A stretch of 64,000 nucleotides of DNA from SZUA-36 sp964650905 (GCA_964650905.1 CAZYVH010000001.1:1-64000), one strand, 5' to 3'; numbered from the stretch's first letter, positions 52,856 through 62,749 are shown. A program made the numbers and translations. Notes: a model not told the origin generated them from the letters alone.

Positions 52856-53860
52856 ATGAATTTCTGGATATTTGCCGTTGCCCTGCTCGCCATTTCCGCC
52901 GCTGTCATCGCCTGGCCATTTTTTACCGGCACACTGCGCCAGCGTCTGGCCGGGCTATTGTTACTCCTGACGATACCGGTCGCTGGCCTTGTTCTGTACA
53001 AGTTTGTCGGCAACCCTGACGCCATCAACCCGCCACCGGTTGCTGGCGGGCAGCAACACAGCATCGATGAGATGGTTACCCAATTGCAGCAACGCTTGCG
53101 CGAACAACCGGATGATGTGGAGGGCTGGTTGTTGCTGGGGCGCACACTCAAATCCATGAGCCGCCTTGCCGATGCCGAGGCCGCTTTGCAAAAGGCTAAG
53201 CAGTTGAAACCCAATCAGCCACTGATCATGGTAGAACTCGCGGAAACGCACCTGATGCTTTCGACAAGCCATGAATTCACCCCGGATATTCAACAATTAT
53301 TAATCACAGCCCTTAAGATCGACCCCATGCAACAAAAGGGTCTGTGGCTGATGGGTATGGCGGCCAGGAACGACGGCGATGATGCCCGGGCAATCTCGCT
53401 CTGGCAAAAACTGCTGGACCAGATCGACCCTGCATCGGACGTCGCGGGTACCGTCAAGGAGCAGATTGACCAGGCCCGCGAGCGTAGCGGACAACCCGCC
53501 TTGAGTGTGCCAGCGAAAGATATCGCGGTTGCTGTTGATATTGCCGCGGATTTCAAAGCAGACATTCCCAGGCAGGCTGTATTGTTTGTATTCATTCGAC
53601 CAGTCGGTGGCAGTGGTATGCCATTGGGCGTCAAACGTATCGCCGCTCCTCAATTTCCGCTCAATTTACACATTGGTAATGCTGACCTGCTGCGACCCGG
53701 CAGCAAGCTGGAGGACTTTGAGCAACTGACCATCAGTGCACGGATTTCCATGCAGGGTGTGGCCAATGCAGCCAGTGGTGACCTGCAATCACAAACTCTC
53801 ACTTTTTCAATAAAAGCCGGCGAGGAAATTGCACTTACCATAGACCGGCGTGTGCCGTAA
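52856..53860 (+). CDS. ccmI: Cytochrome c-type biogenesis protein CcmI (TPR)
   Basis: 334 residues. Two N-terminal membrane segments (FWIFAVALLAISAAVIAWPF and LAGLLLLLTIPVAGLVLY), then TPR motifs (EGWLLLGRTLKSMSRLADAEAALQKAKQL and LIMVELAETHLML) and a C-terminal beta domain (VFIRPVGGSGMPLGVKRI). It binds the C-terminus of apocytochrome c and delivers it to CcmFH. It is the last gene of the ccm operon; a MITE-like element follows 38 bp after its stop. Confidence 0.93.
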   Translation: MNFWIFAVALLAISAAVIAWPFFTGTLRQRLAGLLLLLTIPVAGLVLYKFVGNPDAINPPPVAGGQQHSIDEMVTQLQQRLREQPDDVEGWLLLGRTLKSMSRLADAEAALQKAKQLKPNQPLIMVELAETHLMLSTSHEFTPDIQQLLITALKIDPMQQKGLWLMGMAARNDGDDARAISLWQKLLDQIDPASDVAGTVKEQIDQARERSGQPALSVPAKDIAVAVDIAADFKADIPRQAVLFVFIRPVGGSGMPLGVKRIAAPQFPLNLHIGNADLLRPGSKLEDFEQLTISARISMQGVANAASGDLQSQTLTFSIKAGEEIALTIDRRVP

Positions 53861-53898
53861 CGAGAGGGAAGCCCCAGGCAGTGGCAAGCAAGTTGCAC

Positions 53899-54062
53899 TA
53901 GGAGCCTGTCTGAGAATAGAAGCCGTAGCGAGGGGAAGCAATTTTGAGTCCATTTTTTTGGTCATTTGAGGAGAATTTTACTCATATTTAACGAAAATGA
54001 GCGGAGAAATGGGCTGAAATAACTTTTCCACAGTAGGTTCTCTATTCTCGGACAGGCTCCTA
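53899..54062. mobile_element. MITE-like element with 22-bp terminal inverted repeats
   Basis: The ends 53899-53920 and 54041-54062 are inverted repeats of each other with a single mismatch (core AGGAGCCTGTC and GACAGGCTCCT). The 164-bp element encodes nothing. Flanks read CAC-TA and TA-AGT, consistent with a TA or YTAR target duplication of IS5-like elements. It lies in the 314-bp space between ccmI and the TPR-sulfotransferase gene; the rest of that space shows no other feature. Confidence 0.75.
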
Positions 54063-54174
54063 AGTAGTCAGTTTCGCCGTAGCAACCTCATTAAAAAGAG
54101 ATGAACTACCTATAGATTGCGGCTTGCGGGTCCTGCGATGTCCCCACTGATGGCATTGAGTTAAAATTGCCTTC

Positions 54175-56229
54175 ATGGCAAAAAGCACACTCTCATTGGA
54201 ACAGGCTCTTGCCCGTGCAAAATCGCATGGTGTAAAGGGTGAAGTTGAAAAGGCCCGGCAGCTCTATTCAAAGATATTAACTAAATTCCCACGCAATAAA
54301 AAAGCAAAAAAAGGCCTCAAGGGGTTACAGAATAAAACTGGCCCAAAAATTCCGCCAGAGCTGGTACCGCTTATTGATCATCTGCTTGTGCTCTATTCAA
54401 GAGGAATGTTCAATGACGCATTGAGTGAGGCGAGGCGACTTTCCCAGGCTCACCCAAATGTTCCATTTCTACATAATATTCTGGCTGATTGTTATGTGAA
54501 CCTGGGCAATCTGGAAGCGGCCGTCGCAAGCTATAAGCAGGCACTGAAGATCAAACCTGACTACGTCGAGGTGCATAACAACCTCGGTACCGCCTTGTTT
54601 GATCTCGGACAATTGGATGCTGCACTTGCAAGCTTCAGGCGTGTGCTGAAAATCAGGCCTGATTATGCCGAGGCGCATCACAATCTCGCAAATGTTCTCA
54701 GGGATCTCGGCCAATCGGATGCCGCAGCCAAGAGCTATCGACGGGTGCTGAAGATCAATCCTTACCATGCCGAAGCGTATAACAATCTTGGCGTCATTTT
54801 TAAAAATTCTGATCGGTTTGATAAGGCAGTTGCGAGCTTTGAGCGGGCCCTGGAGATCCGACCTGACTATTTCGATGCACTTAACAATCTCGGTAATGCA
54901 TTCAGGAATCTCGGCCAACTGGATTCAGCGGTGGCGAGCTTTGAGCGGGCGCTGGAAATCAAGCCTGATGAAGCCATGGCACATCACAACCTTGGTATGG
55001 CGCTTAGGGATATCGGACAACTGGATGCAGCAGTAGCCAGCTTTGAGCGGGCCCTGGTGATCAAGCCTGACGATGCCCCGGCACACCACAATCTCGGTCA
55101 CGCCCTTAGGGATACCGGACAATTGGATGCAGCGGTAGCCAGCTACCAACGGGCACTGGAGATCAAGCCTGATTATCCAGCCGTGTATAACGACCTGAGC
55201 ACTCTGAAAACGTACACACCGGATGATGCCCAGATCAATCTTCTTGAGAATCTGTTGTCCGATTCAAAAGCAGATGAATCTGATCGTATGCACCTTTGTT
55301 TTGCACTGGCCAAAGTTTACGATGACACCGGTGAATATGACAGAAGTTTTGATTACCTTAGAGAAGCTAACCGTCTTCGCAAGAAAGAGCTGAACTACAA
55401 CATTGGTGACGCCGAAAGATCCTTTTCAAGGGCCAGGGAGATATATGGTTCACAGGCTTTTGATACCGCACTATCTGACGGGCACACAGCAATACAGCCT
55501 GTCTTCATCGTTGGTATGCCCCGTTCGGGCACGTCACTGGTGGAACAAATTCTGGCCAGTCACAGCAACGTGTATGGCGGCGGCGAATTGGGAGTCATGG
55601 ACAGACTCTTAATGTCGCTAACTCTGAAACTACCTGAGCCGGTAGTTGGTCAAAATGGAAGGCAACCGTACCAAAGTGAAATCGACACACTACGTAATAT
55701 TTATCTTGAGGTACTTACTTCACTGAACGTTCCTGAAAAAATTGTCACAGACAAGACACCTCATAATTTCATATGGTTAGGTTTCATAATGGCCGCGTTT
55801 CCTACAGCGAAAATTATCAATTTAAACAGAGATCCCAGGGCAGTATGCTGGTCCATGTACAAGCACTACTTTACAAGCGAAAGCCTTGGATATGCCTATG
55901 ACATGGAGGATCTTGCTCAATTCTATAAACTATATATTGAGCAGATATCATATTGGCGTGAGCATCTCCCAAATGCGATTTATGATGTCTGTTATGAGGA
56001 TCTGACTGAAAACCAGGAAACTGAGACCCGCAAACTTCTGGAGTTTTGTGAATTGGACTGGGAAGAGCACTGTCTCAGCTTCCACAAGACAAAACGGGTG
56101 GTTAAAACAGCCAGTGCTGCTCAAGTTCGACAAAAGATGTACAAGGGCAGCTCTGAAGCCTGGAAAAAATATGAGGCACAGCTGCAGCCTTTGATAAAAT
56201 CTTTATCATCTCCGACGACGGCTCGCTAA
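54175..56229 (+). CDS. TPR-repeat sulfotransferase family protein
   Basis: 684 residues. Seven tandem 34-residue TPR units run from about residue 97 to 334 (each of the form HNNLGxALxDLGQLDAAVASFxRALxIKPD), followed by a sulfotransferase domain with the PAPS-binding loop FIVGMPRSGTSLVEQIL, DKTPHNFIWLGFI, LNRDPRAVCWSMYKHYF and the acceptor-side region VCYEDLTENQETETRKLLEFC. The TPR array probably recruits a protein or glycan to be sulfated. The start ATG at 54175 is followed by a basic helix-rich N-terminus without a signal peptide. The sulfate acceptor is unknown. The repeats are 102 bp long at DNA level, and the last four are the most alike, suggesting recent duplication. Confidence 0.88.
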   Translation: MAKSTLSLEQALARAKSHGVKGEVEKARQLYSKILTKFPRNKKAKKGLKGLQNKTGPKIPPELVPLIDHLLVLYSRGMFNDALSEARRLSQAHPNVPFLHNILADCYVNLGNLEAAVASYKQALKIKPDYVEVHNNLGTALFDLGQLDAALASFRRVLKIRPDYAEAHHNLANVLRDLGQSDAAAKSYRRVLKINPYHAEAYNNLGVIFKNSDRFDKAVASFERALEIRPDYFDALNNLGNAFRNLGQLDSAVASFERALEIKPDEAMAHHNLGMALRDIGQLDAAVASFERALVIKPDDAPAHHNLGHALRDTGQLDAAVASYQRALEIKPDYPAVYNDLSTLKTYTPDDAQINLLENLLSDSKADESDRMHLCFALAKVYDDTGEYDRSFDYLREANRLRKKELNYNIGDAERSFSRAREIYGSQAFDTALSDGHTAIQPVFIVGMPRSGTSLVEQILASHSNVYGGGELGVMDRLLMSLTLKLPEPVVGQNGRQPYQSEIDTLRNIYLEVLTSLNVPEKIVTDKTPHNFIWLGFIMAAFPTAKIINLNRDPRAVCWSMYKHYFTSESLGYAYDMEDLAQFYKLYIEQISYWREHLPNAIYDVCYEDLTENQETETRKLLEFCELDWEEHCLSFHKTKRVVKTASAAQVRQKMYKGSSEAWKKYEAQLQPLIKSLSSPTTAR

Positions 56230-56257
56230 TTGTTCTGCTGCTCCACCGTCCCGGTTG

Positions 56258-59200
56258 TCATGCTGAGCCAGCCCTGTTCTTATCACCCCAAAGACGCCTG
56301 ATCGTGACAAAGAATACGGGTACGAACAACAAACCCAGTGCGGTTGCACCGAACATGCCTCCCATGACCCCGGTACCGATGGCATGACGACTGCTGGCAC
56401 CGGCGCCAGTTGATATTGCAAGTGGTAAGACACCCAGCATGAAGGCGATTGAAGTCATCAGTATCGGCCGCAGACGAAGACGGCAGGCTTCCAGCGTGGC
56501 TTCGATTAGTCCGTGCCCGGCCTGACGCATGCTATGGGCAAAACTGATGATCAGAATGGCGTTTTTGGCCGACAGACCGATGACGGCAATCATCCCAACC
56601 TTAAAATAAATATCATTTTCCAGGCCACGTAGCCAGGTAAAGGAAACGGCACCAAGAATCCCCAACGGCACCACCAGCATTACCGCTACGGGGACCGACC
56701 AGCTTTCGTAGAGCGCGGCCAGTACCAGAAACACGACCAGCAGAGAGAGCGCGAACAGGACCGGTGCCTGCTTGCCGGCAAGCGCTTCCTGGAACGACTG
56801 CCCCGACCACTCATAACCGACACCTGCGGGCAACACCTGTCCGGCAATGTCCCGCATGGCGTTCATGGCTTCTCCCGAACTAAGGCCGGGGGCGGCTTCA
56901 CCACTGATCTTTATTGATGTAAAGCCGTTGTAATGATCAACAGCCGGGGGTTCCAGGGACCAGCTTGACCTGACCACACTGCTCAAGGGCACCATGTCAT
57001 CCTCTGCGCCGGTGTCACCGTGGATGTAATAGTGACGCAGACTGTCCGGTCGGCTGCGATAACTGGCATCAGCCTGCAACAGGACCTTCAGCACCCGCCC
57101 CTGATAGTTGAAGTCATTGGCATATACCGGTGCAAGCATGAGACGTAAAGTATTATGGATATCCGGCAGGGACAGGCCCATGGATTGTGCCTTCACCCGA
57201 TCCACCTCCATATGCAGTTCCGGTGTGTCTTCCAGTTGGTTGGGACGCACGCCAGCGAGCATGGGGTTACTGGCGGCAGCACCAAGCAGGGCGTTGCGCG
57301 CTTGCATCAGTTTTCCATGGCCCAGACCGGCACGGTCTTCAAGACGAAAGTCGAAGCCACCAAAGCTGGCCAGACCGCGTATGGTTGGCATGTTGACGAC
57401 AAAGATACGGGCACCCTTGATACGTTGCAGGGCTCTGTTGGCCCAACGAATGAAGGCCTCCGAGTTTTGCCCCGGTGCACTGCGCTGGCTCCAGTCTTTA
57501 AGACGGATAAAACCCAGACCGACGTTTTCGCCCTGACCAACAAAGTTGTACCCGGCAACGTCCAGGACCCGATCCACGAGCGGGTTTTCTTGAACAATAC
57601 TCTCCATCTCACGCAACACGGCACCGGTACGGGCCATGTTGGCACCCGGAGGCAATTGGACCATGGCAAGCGCATAACCCTGATCCTCTTCCGGCAGGAA
57701 GCTCGTCGGTAAACGGCTAACCAGCAGCACAGCCAGCACAGCCAGTACCATAAAAGCAGCCATCCAACGCGGCGTGTGGCGTAATATCTGTGCGACCCGG
57801 CGCAGATAAGCACTGCTCAGCACCTGATATAAACGATCAAAGCCACGCAGGAAACGCTTAGGCTCATGGTGTGCGGGCTTGAGTAAACTTGCACACAGGG
57901 CGGGTGTGAAACTGAGCGCCATCGCGGCCGAGATCAGCATGGAAATAGCGATGGTGAGCGAGAATTGCCGGTAGATTGCGCCCACACTGCCCCCGACCAG
58001 CGCCATGGGGATGAACACTGCAGCCAGTACCGTGGTCATGGCAATGACAGCGCCGGTAATCTGATCCATGGCTTTGCGTGTTGCTTCTTTGGGCGGCAAG
58101 CCTTCCTCTGTCATGATACGTTCCACGTTCTCGACCACCACGATGGCATCGTCGACCACCAGGCCAATTGCAAGTACCAGTGCGAACAGGCTGAGCACGT
58201 TGATGGAAAACCCAAACAGGTACATACCGGCAAAGGCACTGGTCAGCGCGATGGGGACAACCAGGGTTGGGATCAGGGTTGCACGCAGATTCTGCAGGAA
58301 CAACAGAATGACCAGGAACACCAGCACCACCGCAGCAGCCAGTGTAAACAGCACCTCACGGATGGAAATGCTCACAAACGTGGTGGTGTCGTAGGGCACA
58401 AGCCAGCTCACGTTGGCCGGAAAATATTGCTGTAACTCATCCATTTTGGCGCGTACTTCAGCCGCGACCTGCAACGCATTGGCACTGGGTGCGAGCAGAA
58501 TTGCCATACCGGCAATCGGTATACCGTTAACGTGCACATCGTGACCGTATGATTCCGCGCCCAGGTCAATACGGGCCACATCGCTGAGACGAATCGTGCT
58601 GCCGTCAGGGTCCGCCCGAAGGATGATCCCGGCAAACTGATCAGGGCTGCTGAAGCGGCTGGCGGCGGTCACAGGGGCAACAAAACCCTGCCCCGCCTGC
58701 GCGGGTTCAGCGCCGATGCTACCGGCGGCAATTTGCACATTTTGATTGCGCACCGCTGTTAAAACCTGCGCCGCGCTCAAACCTAAACCACGCAGCTTAT
58801 CGGGATTGAGCCAGATACGCATGGCGTAAGCGGCGCCAAACAGGTTGGCGCTTCCCACCCCCGGCAGGCGTTGAATTGAATCCATCACCTGGGCCGCGAG
58901 AATATTGTTCAATGCGTAAGTGTCAAGCGTAGAATCGGTAGATTTCAGCGCCACAACCATGAGGAAATCATTATTGGCCTTGGCGACCATGATCCCGTTG
59001 CGCACCACCTCTGTGGGCAGGCGCGCCTGTGCAACGCTGAGACGATTCTGCACCTGCACAGCAGCAATGTCAGGGTCGGCACCGTTGGCCAGGGTCAGCG
59101 TAATCTGTACCGAGCCATCGGAGCGAGAGGTAGAATCAAAATACAGCAGATTATCAATCGCGGTAAGCTGTTGCTCAATCACCTTGGTGACTGTTTTTTC

Positions 59201-59371
59201 CAGCACCTCGGCGCTGGCGCCGGGATAACTGGCGCTAATGCTTATTTGCAGCGGGGCAATGGAAGGATAAGCCGCGACCGGTAGCTTGAAAATGGCGGCG
59301 CTGCCTGCCAGGGTGATCAGAATGGCTACGACCCAGGCAAAAATGGGGCGGTCGATAAAAAAGCGTGGCAT
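56258..59371 (-). CDS. RND efflux pump inner-membrane transporter (AcrB/MexB type, HAE1)
   Basis: 1037 residues. Start MPRFFIDRPIFAWVVAILITLAGSAAI; proton-relay Asp pair in LAIGLVVDDAIVVVENVERIM; the conserved Lys in GLSAKNAILIISFAHSM; porter-domain sequences LPSAxAYxxP-like VAAYPSIAPLQISISASYPGASAEVLE. The length and motifs match HAE1 multidrug transporters. It is encoded 10 bp downstream of its periplasmic adaptor on the same strand. No outer-membrane channel gene is in the window. Confidence 0.95.
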   Translation of the reverse strand: MPRFFIDRPIFAWVVAILITLAGSAAIFKLPVAAYPSIAPLQISISASYPGASAEVLEKTVTKVIEQQLTAIDNLLYFDSTSRSDGSVQITLTLANGADPDIAAVQVQNRLSVAQARLPTEVVRNGIMVAKANNDFLMVVALKSTDSTLDTYALNNILAAQVMDSIQRLPGVGSANLFGAAYAMRIWLNPDKLRGLGLSAAQVLTAVRNQNVQIAAGSIGAEPAQAGQGFVAPVTAASRFSSPDQFAGIILRADPDGSTIRLSDVARIDLGAESYGHDVHVNGIPIAGMAILLAPSANALQVAAEVRAKMDELQQYFPANVSWLVPYDTTTFVSISIREVLFTLAAAVVLVFLVILLFLQNLRATLIPTLVVPIALTSAFAGMYLFGFSINVLSLFALVLAIGLVVDDAIVVVENVERIMTEEGLPPKEATRKAMDQITGAVIAMTTVLAAVFIPMALVGGSVGAIYRQFSLTIAISMLISAAMALSFTPALCASLLKPAHHEPKRFLRGFDRLYQVLSSAYLRRVAQILRHTPRWMAAFMVLAVLAVLLVSRLPTSFLPEEDQGYALAMVQLPPGANMARTGAVLREMESIVQENPLVDRVLDVAGYNFVGQGENVGLGFIRLKDWSQRSAPGQNSEAFIRWANRALQRIKGARIFVVNMPTIRGLASFGGFDFRLEDRAGLGHGKLMQARNALLGAAASNPMLAGVRPNQLEDTPELHMEVDRVKAQSMGLSLPDIHNTLRLMLAPVYANDFNYQGRVLKVLLQADASYRSRPDSLRHYYIHGDTGAEDDMVPLSSVVRSSWSLEPPAVDHYNGFTSIKISGEAAPGLSSGEAMNAMRDIAGQVLPAGVGYEWSGQSFQEALAGKQAPVLFALSLLVVFLVLAALYESWSVPVAVMLVVPLGILGAVSFTWLRGLENDIYFKVGMIAVIGLSAKNAILIISFAHSMRQAGHGLIEATLEACRLRLRPILMTSIAFMLGVLPLAISTGAGASSRHAIGTGVMGGMFGATALGLLFVPVFFVTIRRLWGDKNRAGSA

Positions 59372-59381
59372 AGGAAACGTC

Positions 59382-60539
59382 TCAGGGCCGGGTTACGGGC
59401 GCTTCGGTAGCCTGGCTCGTGGCGGTGTCAGCGGCCTGAATGGCCATTGCCAGTGCGCCAGGTTTCACCTTTTGCAGGCCGTCCATGATAACCTGGTCAC
59501 CATCCGTCAGATGACCGGAAACTATCCAGTCCGTGCGTGTCATGCCATGGGTCTGTACGCGACGCTGCTCGACCTTGCCAGCAGCACCCACCACTAAAAC
59601 ATAAGCACCCGCTTGATCACGTTGCAGCGTTGCCTGTGGCAGCAAAAAAGCATGCTCGAGGTGGCCCACGGTCACACGCAGCTTGACAAACATACCAGGC
59701 AGCAGGCGCTGCTCTTGATTGGGCACCACTGCACGTAGTGATACGGCTCCGGTGCGATGATCCACTTTCCGGGCAGAAAAATCCAGTGTGCCGGGGTAAG
59801 GGAAGGGCGTGCCATCCGGAAGTATGACCTGCACCTTTATGCTCTGGTTGGTGATGGCGGCCTGCTGCCATTGTGGCAGTTCACCAACCGATTGGCTGAA
59901 GTTCACATAAATCGGGTCGATCTGCTCAATGGTCGTGAGTTCGGTCGCCTCTCCCTGGCCGACGAGAGCGCCCTCGGTAACCAGAGCCCTGCCGGCGTGC
60001 CCCGCAATGGGAGCCTTGACCGTTGCGTACCCCAGATTGAGCCGGGCTTTTTCAACATTTGCCTGGGCCTCCTTGACGAGCGCCGCTGTGGTGCGCTCAT
60101 TGGCCAGCGCCGTATCCAGATCCTGTGAAGCAAGCAAGCCTTTAGCAGCCAGATCCTGATATCGCCTGGCAATGAGCCCCGCGTTGGTTGCATCGGCCCG
60201 AGCCTTTGAAAACACCGCTTCCTCGGCGTGTAGGGAAGCTTGCAGAGGTGCCGGATCAATCTCGAACAGAACCTGACCCTGCCGCACTTCCGCGCCTTCA
60301 GTATACACACGCCGGAGGATAATCCCGGCAACGCGTGCACGTACCTGGGCGGTCTGCGTGGCAGCCAGCAGGCCGACTGGTTCACGTGTCAGCGGTACCG
60401 ACCCGGCATGGGCAATTACCACCGTCACCTCTGGTGGCGGACGTTTTACCTGCGGAGGTGAAGCCACCTGATCGCAGCCAGGCAATAGCAGTAGCGCACA
60501 TATTCCAGACAACAGGACGTATTTGAATGGTTGTTTCAT
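59382..60539 (-). CDS. RND efflux periplasmic adaptor (AcrA/MexA type), lipoprotein
   Basis: 385 residues. A lipoprotein signal (ALLLLPGC) is followed by barrel-sandwich half-motifs (AQVRARVAGIILRRVYTEGAEVRQGQVLFEIDP), a coiled-coil hairpin and LNLGYATVKAPIAGHAGRALVTEGALVG. The membrane-proximal region has VILPDGTPFPYPGTLDFSARKVDHRTGAVSLRAVVPN. ATG 60539 is used since it starts the lipoprotein signal; the open frame reaches 60641. It is cotranscribed with the pump. Confidence 0.93.
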   Translation of the reverse strand: MKQPFKYVLLSGICALLLLPGCDQVASPPQVKRPPPEVTVVIAHAGSVPLTREPVGLLAATQTAQVRARVAGIILRRVYTEGAEVRQGQVLFEIDPAPLQASLHAEEAVFSKARADATNAGLIARRYQDLAAKGLLASQDLDTALANERTTAALVKEAQANVEKARLNLGYATVKAPIAGHAGRALVTEGALVGQGEATELTTIEQIDPIYVNFSQSVGELPQWQQAAITNQSIKVQVILPDGTPFPYPGTLDFSARKVDHRTGAVSLRAVVPNQEQRLLPGMFVKLRVTVGHLEHAFLLPQATLQRDQAGAYVLVVGAAGKVEQRRVQTHGMTRTDWIVSGHLTDGDQVIMDGLQKVKPGALAMAIQAADTATSQATEAPVTRP

Positions 60540-60659
60540 GCCGGCTCCAGACCTGCAATAAATACTGTGAAAGTGGGTCAAGACCAAGTCTGGCTGACAA
60601 ATTGCAAAGAGGAATACACTTACAACTGCATTGACCGCCAAATTATACTCCGAGTTAAG

Positions 60660-61391
60660 CTAAACACCAGTATTTTGGCACTTTATCGTATTGACTCGCT
60701 GGCGAAAGGTCTCTGTCGCCTTTTGCGGCACGACCACAACGTACAACGACTGATTACGCGCCTGATATTTTTTCTCATACAGCGATAAAGCACTCATAGG
60801 CAGGCAGTCACTGACAACAATCTGCTGGCCGGTAACGAAACTCGCCGCCTGTGCAAATTCATGGGCGTAGACTAGCCAATTACAGCGCATTTCGATCTTA
60901 CCACCCAGGGCCAGCAACTGTGGAAATACCGGGTGGCCGTGCCAGCGCCGGCGGAGATGGGCTGCCTTGGGCCAGGGGTTGGGATAGAAAAGATAATGCC
61001 GATCGGGCAGATGCCTATCACGCAGCAGCAGACGCCACAAGGTGGTCAGTTCTGCCCTTAGCAGGATGCAATTACCCACCGACAAGAAACCGTCGCTCAC
61101 ACCGCCTTTTAAAAGACGCACCCCGGAACGGTCGGCACCGATCACCAGGTGATCCGGGAACATGACGGCAAACTTTTGCGTGCTGTAGCCTGTGCCACAG
61201 CCTGAATCCAGGATAAGAGGCCGGTCATCATCCAGGGCCCGGCTATTGAGGAGTCTTTGATAGGCCACGACCGTTGGTTGATGAAAGGGTTGATTCCAGT
61301 TGGTCTGCAAGTGACGTTGCAGGATCTGCTGCAGGCGGCGATGGGGTTGTGTCTGCTGACTTTTTACCTGTCCCGGATCAGTCATTTGCAC
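60660..61391 (-). CDS. TrmB-like tRNA (guanine-N7)-methyltransferase
   Basis: 243 residues. SAM-binding motif ILDSGCGTGYSTQKFAVMFP, HLVIGADRSGVRLLKG, then YLFYPNPWPKAAHLRRRWHGHPVFPQLLALGGKIEMRCNW. The FYPNPWPKxxHxRRRWH sequence is the family signature for m7G46 methyltransferases (usually DPWPKKRHxKRR). It differs from canonical TrmB by NPWPKAAH and the N-terminal QTNWNQPFHQPTVVAY, so it is probably a divergent subgroup member. ATG 61391 or 61385. It is divergent from metX with 91 bp between. Confidence 0.8.
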   Translation of the reverse strand: MQMTDPGQVKSQQTQPHRRLQQILQRHLQTNWNQPFHQPTVVAYQRLLNSRALDDDRPLILDSGCGTGYSTQKFAVMFPDHLVIGADRSGVRLLKGGVSDGFLSVGNCILLRAELTTLWRLLLRDRHLPDRHYLFYPNPWPKAAHLRRRWHGHPVFPQLLALGGKIEMRCNWLVYAHEFAQAASFVTGQQIVVSDCLPMSALSLYEKKYQARNQSLYVVVVPQKATETFRQRVNTIKCQNTGV

Positions 61392-61482
61392 TGCTTATGC
61401 CATTTCATTCTTATCGCCTGTGACACATATTCTGCTATTCTACAAGTTATCATTGAATCCCTATTGAAAAGAATCGCTCTTT

Positions 61483-62598
61483 ATGTCCCCTGCAGCCTTG
61501 TTCCTTCATATCGAACAACCACTGGCCTTTAAAAGAGGGGGCACACTGCCGTCCTATACCATCGCCTATGAAACCTGGGGAACCCTGAATGATGATGCCT
61601 CCAATGCCGTTCTGATCCTGACTGGCCTGTCGCCCAGTTCGCACGTTGCTTCTTCTGCCAGCGACCCGACACCGGGTTGGTGGGAGCCCATGGTCGGAGC
61701 GGGGAAACCCCTTGATTCAGACCAATTTTACATCATCAGCCTGAACTCGCTCGGCAGTTGCAAGGGCTCGAGTGGACCGGCCAGTGAAAACCCGCTTACC
61801 GGCAAGCTATACCGGCTGGATTTTCCCGAACTATGTGTCGAGGATATCGCGACCGCTGCCCACCAAGTGGTAAAGCACCTCGGTATCAAACAACTGTGCA
61901 CCATGGTCGGACCCTCGATGGGTGGTATGAGCGCTCTGGCGTATCTGCACCAGAACCCGCTGGGCGCACGTCATTTCCTGACGATATCCAGTGCACCCAA
62001 AGCGGAACCGTTCAGCATTGCCATCCGTTCGCTGCAGCGGGAACTGATCGTCAATGACCCGGCCTGGAACAATGGCAGGTACGATGACAAAAGCTGGCCG
62101 AAAACGGGTATGCGTATGGCCCGCAAACTGGGCATGTTGTCCTATCGCTCCGCTGAGGAATGGCGCACACGTTTTGACCGCCAATTACAGGATTACTTTC
62201 CTCACGAAGTATTCGGTATGGATTATACGGTGGAATCTTACCTGGAGGCCGCTGCCCGGCGTTTTATTTACTCATTCGATCCGTGTAGTTACCTGTACCT
62301 GTCGCGCTCAATGGACTGGTTCAACGTGGCAGACGGGTATCCTGACCTTACAACTGCACTTGCCAATATCCGTTTGAAAACTGCCTGTATCATTGGGGTT
62401 GCCAGCGACATCCTGTTCCCGTTGCACCAGCAACAAGCCATTGCCGATGCACTGAGCACCAATGGTATCGACACCGAGTTTACTGAATTGCCCTCCCTGC
62501 TCGGCCACGACGCATTTTTGGCCGATTACGATCTGTTTGCACCACGGGTTGCAGCGTATTTCAATCGTGTTTGGGACGAGGAGGGACACCAGGACTGA
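61483..62598 (+). CDS. metX: MetX-type homoserine (or serine) O-acyltransferase
   Basis: 371 residues of the alpha/beta-hydrolase MetX family. It transfers an acetyl or succinyl group from CoA to homoserine (methionine synthesis) or, in some subgroups, to serine. The nucleophile is in MVGPSMGGMSALAYL; the catalytic Asp region is IIGVASDILFPLHQQ; the His is in LLGHDAFLADYD. The substrate-loop sequence LNSLGSCKGSSGPASENPLTG differs from classical homoserine acetyltransferases (usually GGCYGSTGP..INP), pointing to the succinyl- or serine-specific groups. The length is normal. ATG 61483. Confidence 0.88.
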   Translation: MSPAALFLHIEQPLAFKRGGTLPSYTIAYETWGTLNDDASNAVLILTGLSPSSHVASSASDPTPGWWEPMVGAGKPLDSDQFYIISLNSLGSCKGSSGPASENPLTGKLYRLDFPELCVEDIATAAHQVVKHLGIKQLCTMVGPSMGGMSALAYLHQNPLGARHFLTISSAPKAEPFSIAIRSLQRELIVNDPAWNNGRYDDKSWPKTGMRMARKLGMLSYRSAEEWRTRFDRQLQDYFPHEVFGMDYTVESYLEAAARRFIYSFDPCSYLYLSRSMDWFNVADGYPDLTTALANIRLKTACIIGVASDILFPLHQQQAIADALSTNGIDTEFTELPSLLGHDAFLADYDLFAPRVAAYFNRVWDEEGHQD

Positions 62599-62662
62599 CA
62601 CAACCGCCCTGGGGCTGGTCAAGATGCCTCTGCAAATATATACTTTGCGCCTCGCAATGCCT

Positions 62663-62749
62663 GCCGGAGTGGCGAAATTGGTAGACGCGCTGGATTCAAA
62701 ATCCAGTTTTGGCAACAAAGTGTCGGTTCGAGTCCGACCTCCGGCACCA
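62663..62749 (+). tRNA. tRNA-Leu(CAA)
   Basis: 87 bp including encoded CCA. Acceptor arms GCCGGAG and CTCCGGC, discriminator A, CCA at 62747-62749. The anticodon stem-loop CTGGA-TTCAAAA-TCCAG gives anticodon CAA. A type II variable arm follows, and the T-loop GGTTCGAGTCC is standard. It reads UUG codons. Confidence 0.96.

Noticed and set aside
54466..55179. Regular DNA repeats that might suggest a CRISPR array
   Set aside because: The 102-bp period encodes 34-residue TPR units in an open frame. There are no short identical repeats with unique spacers, and no cas genes in the window.
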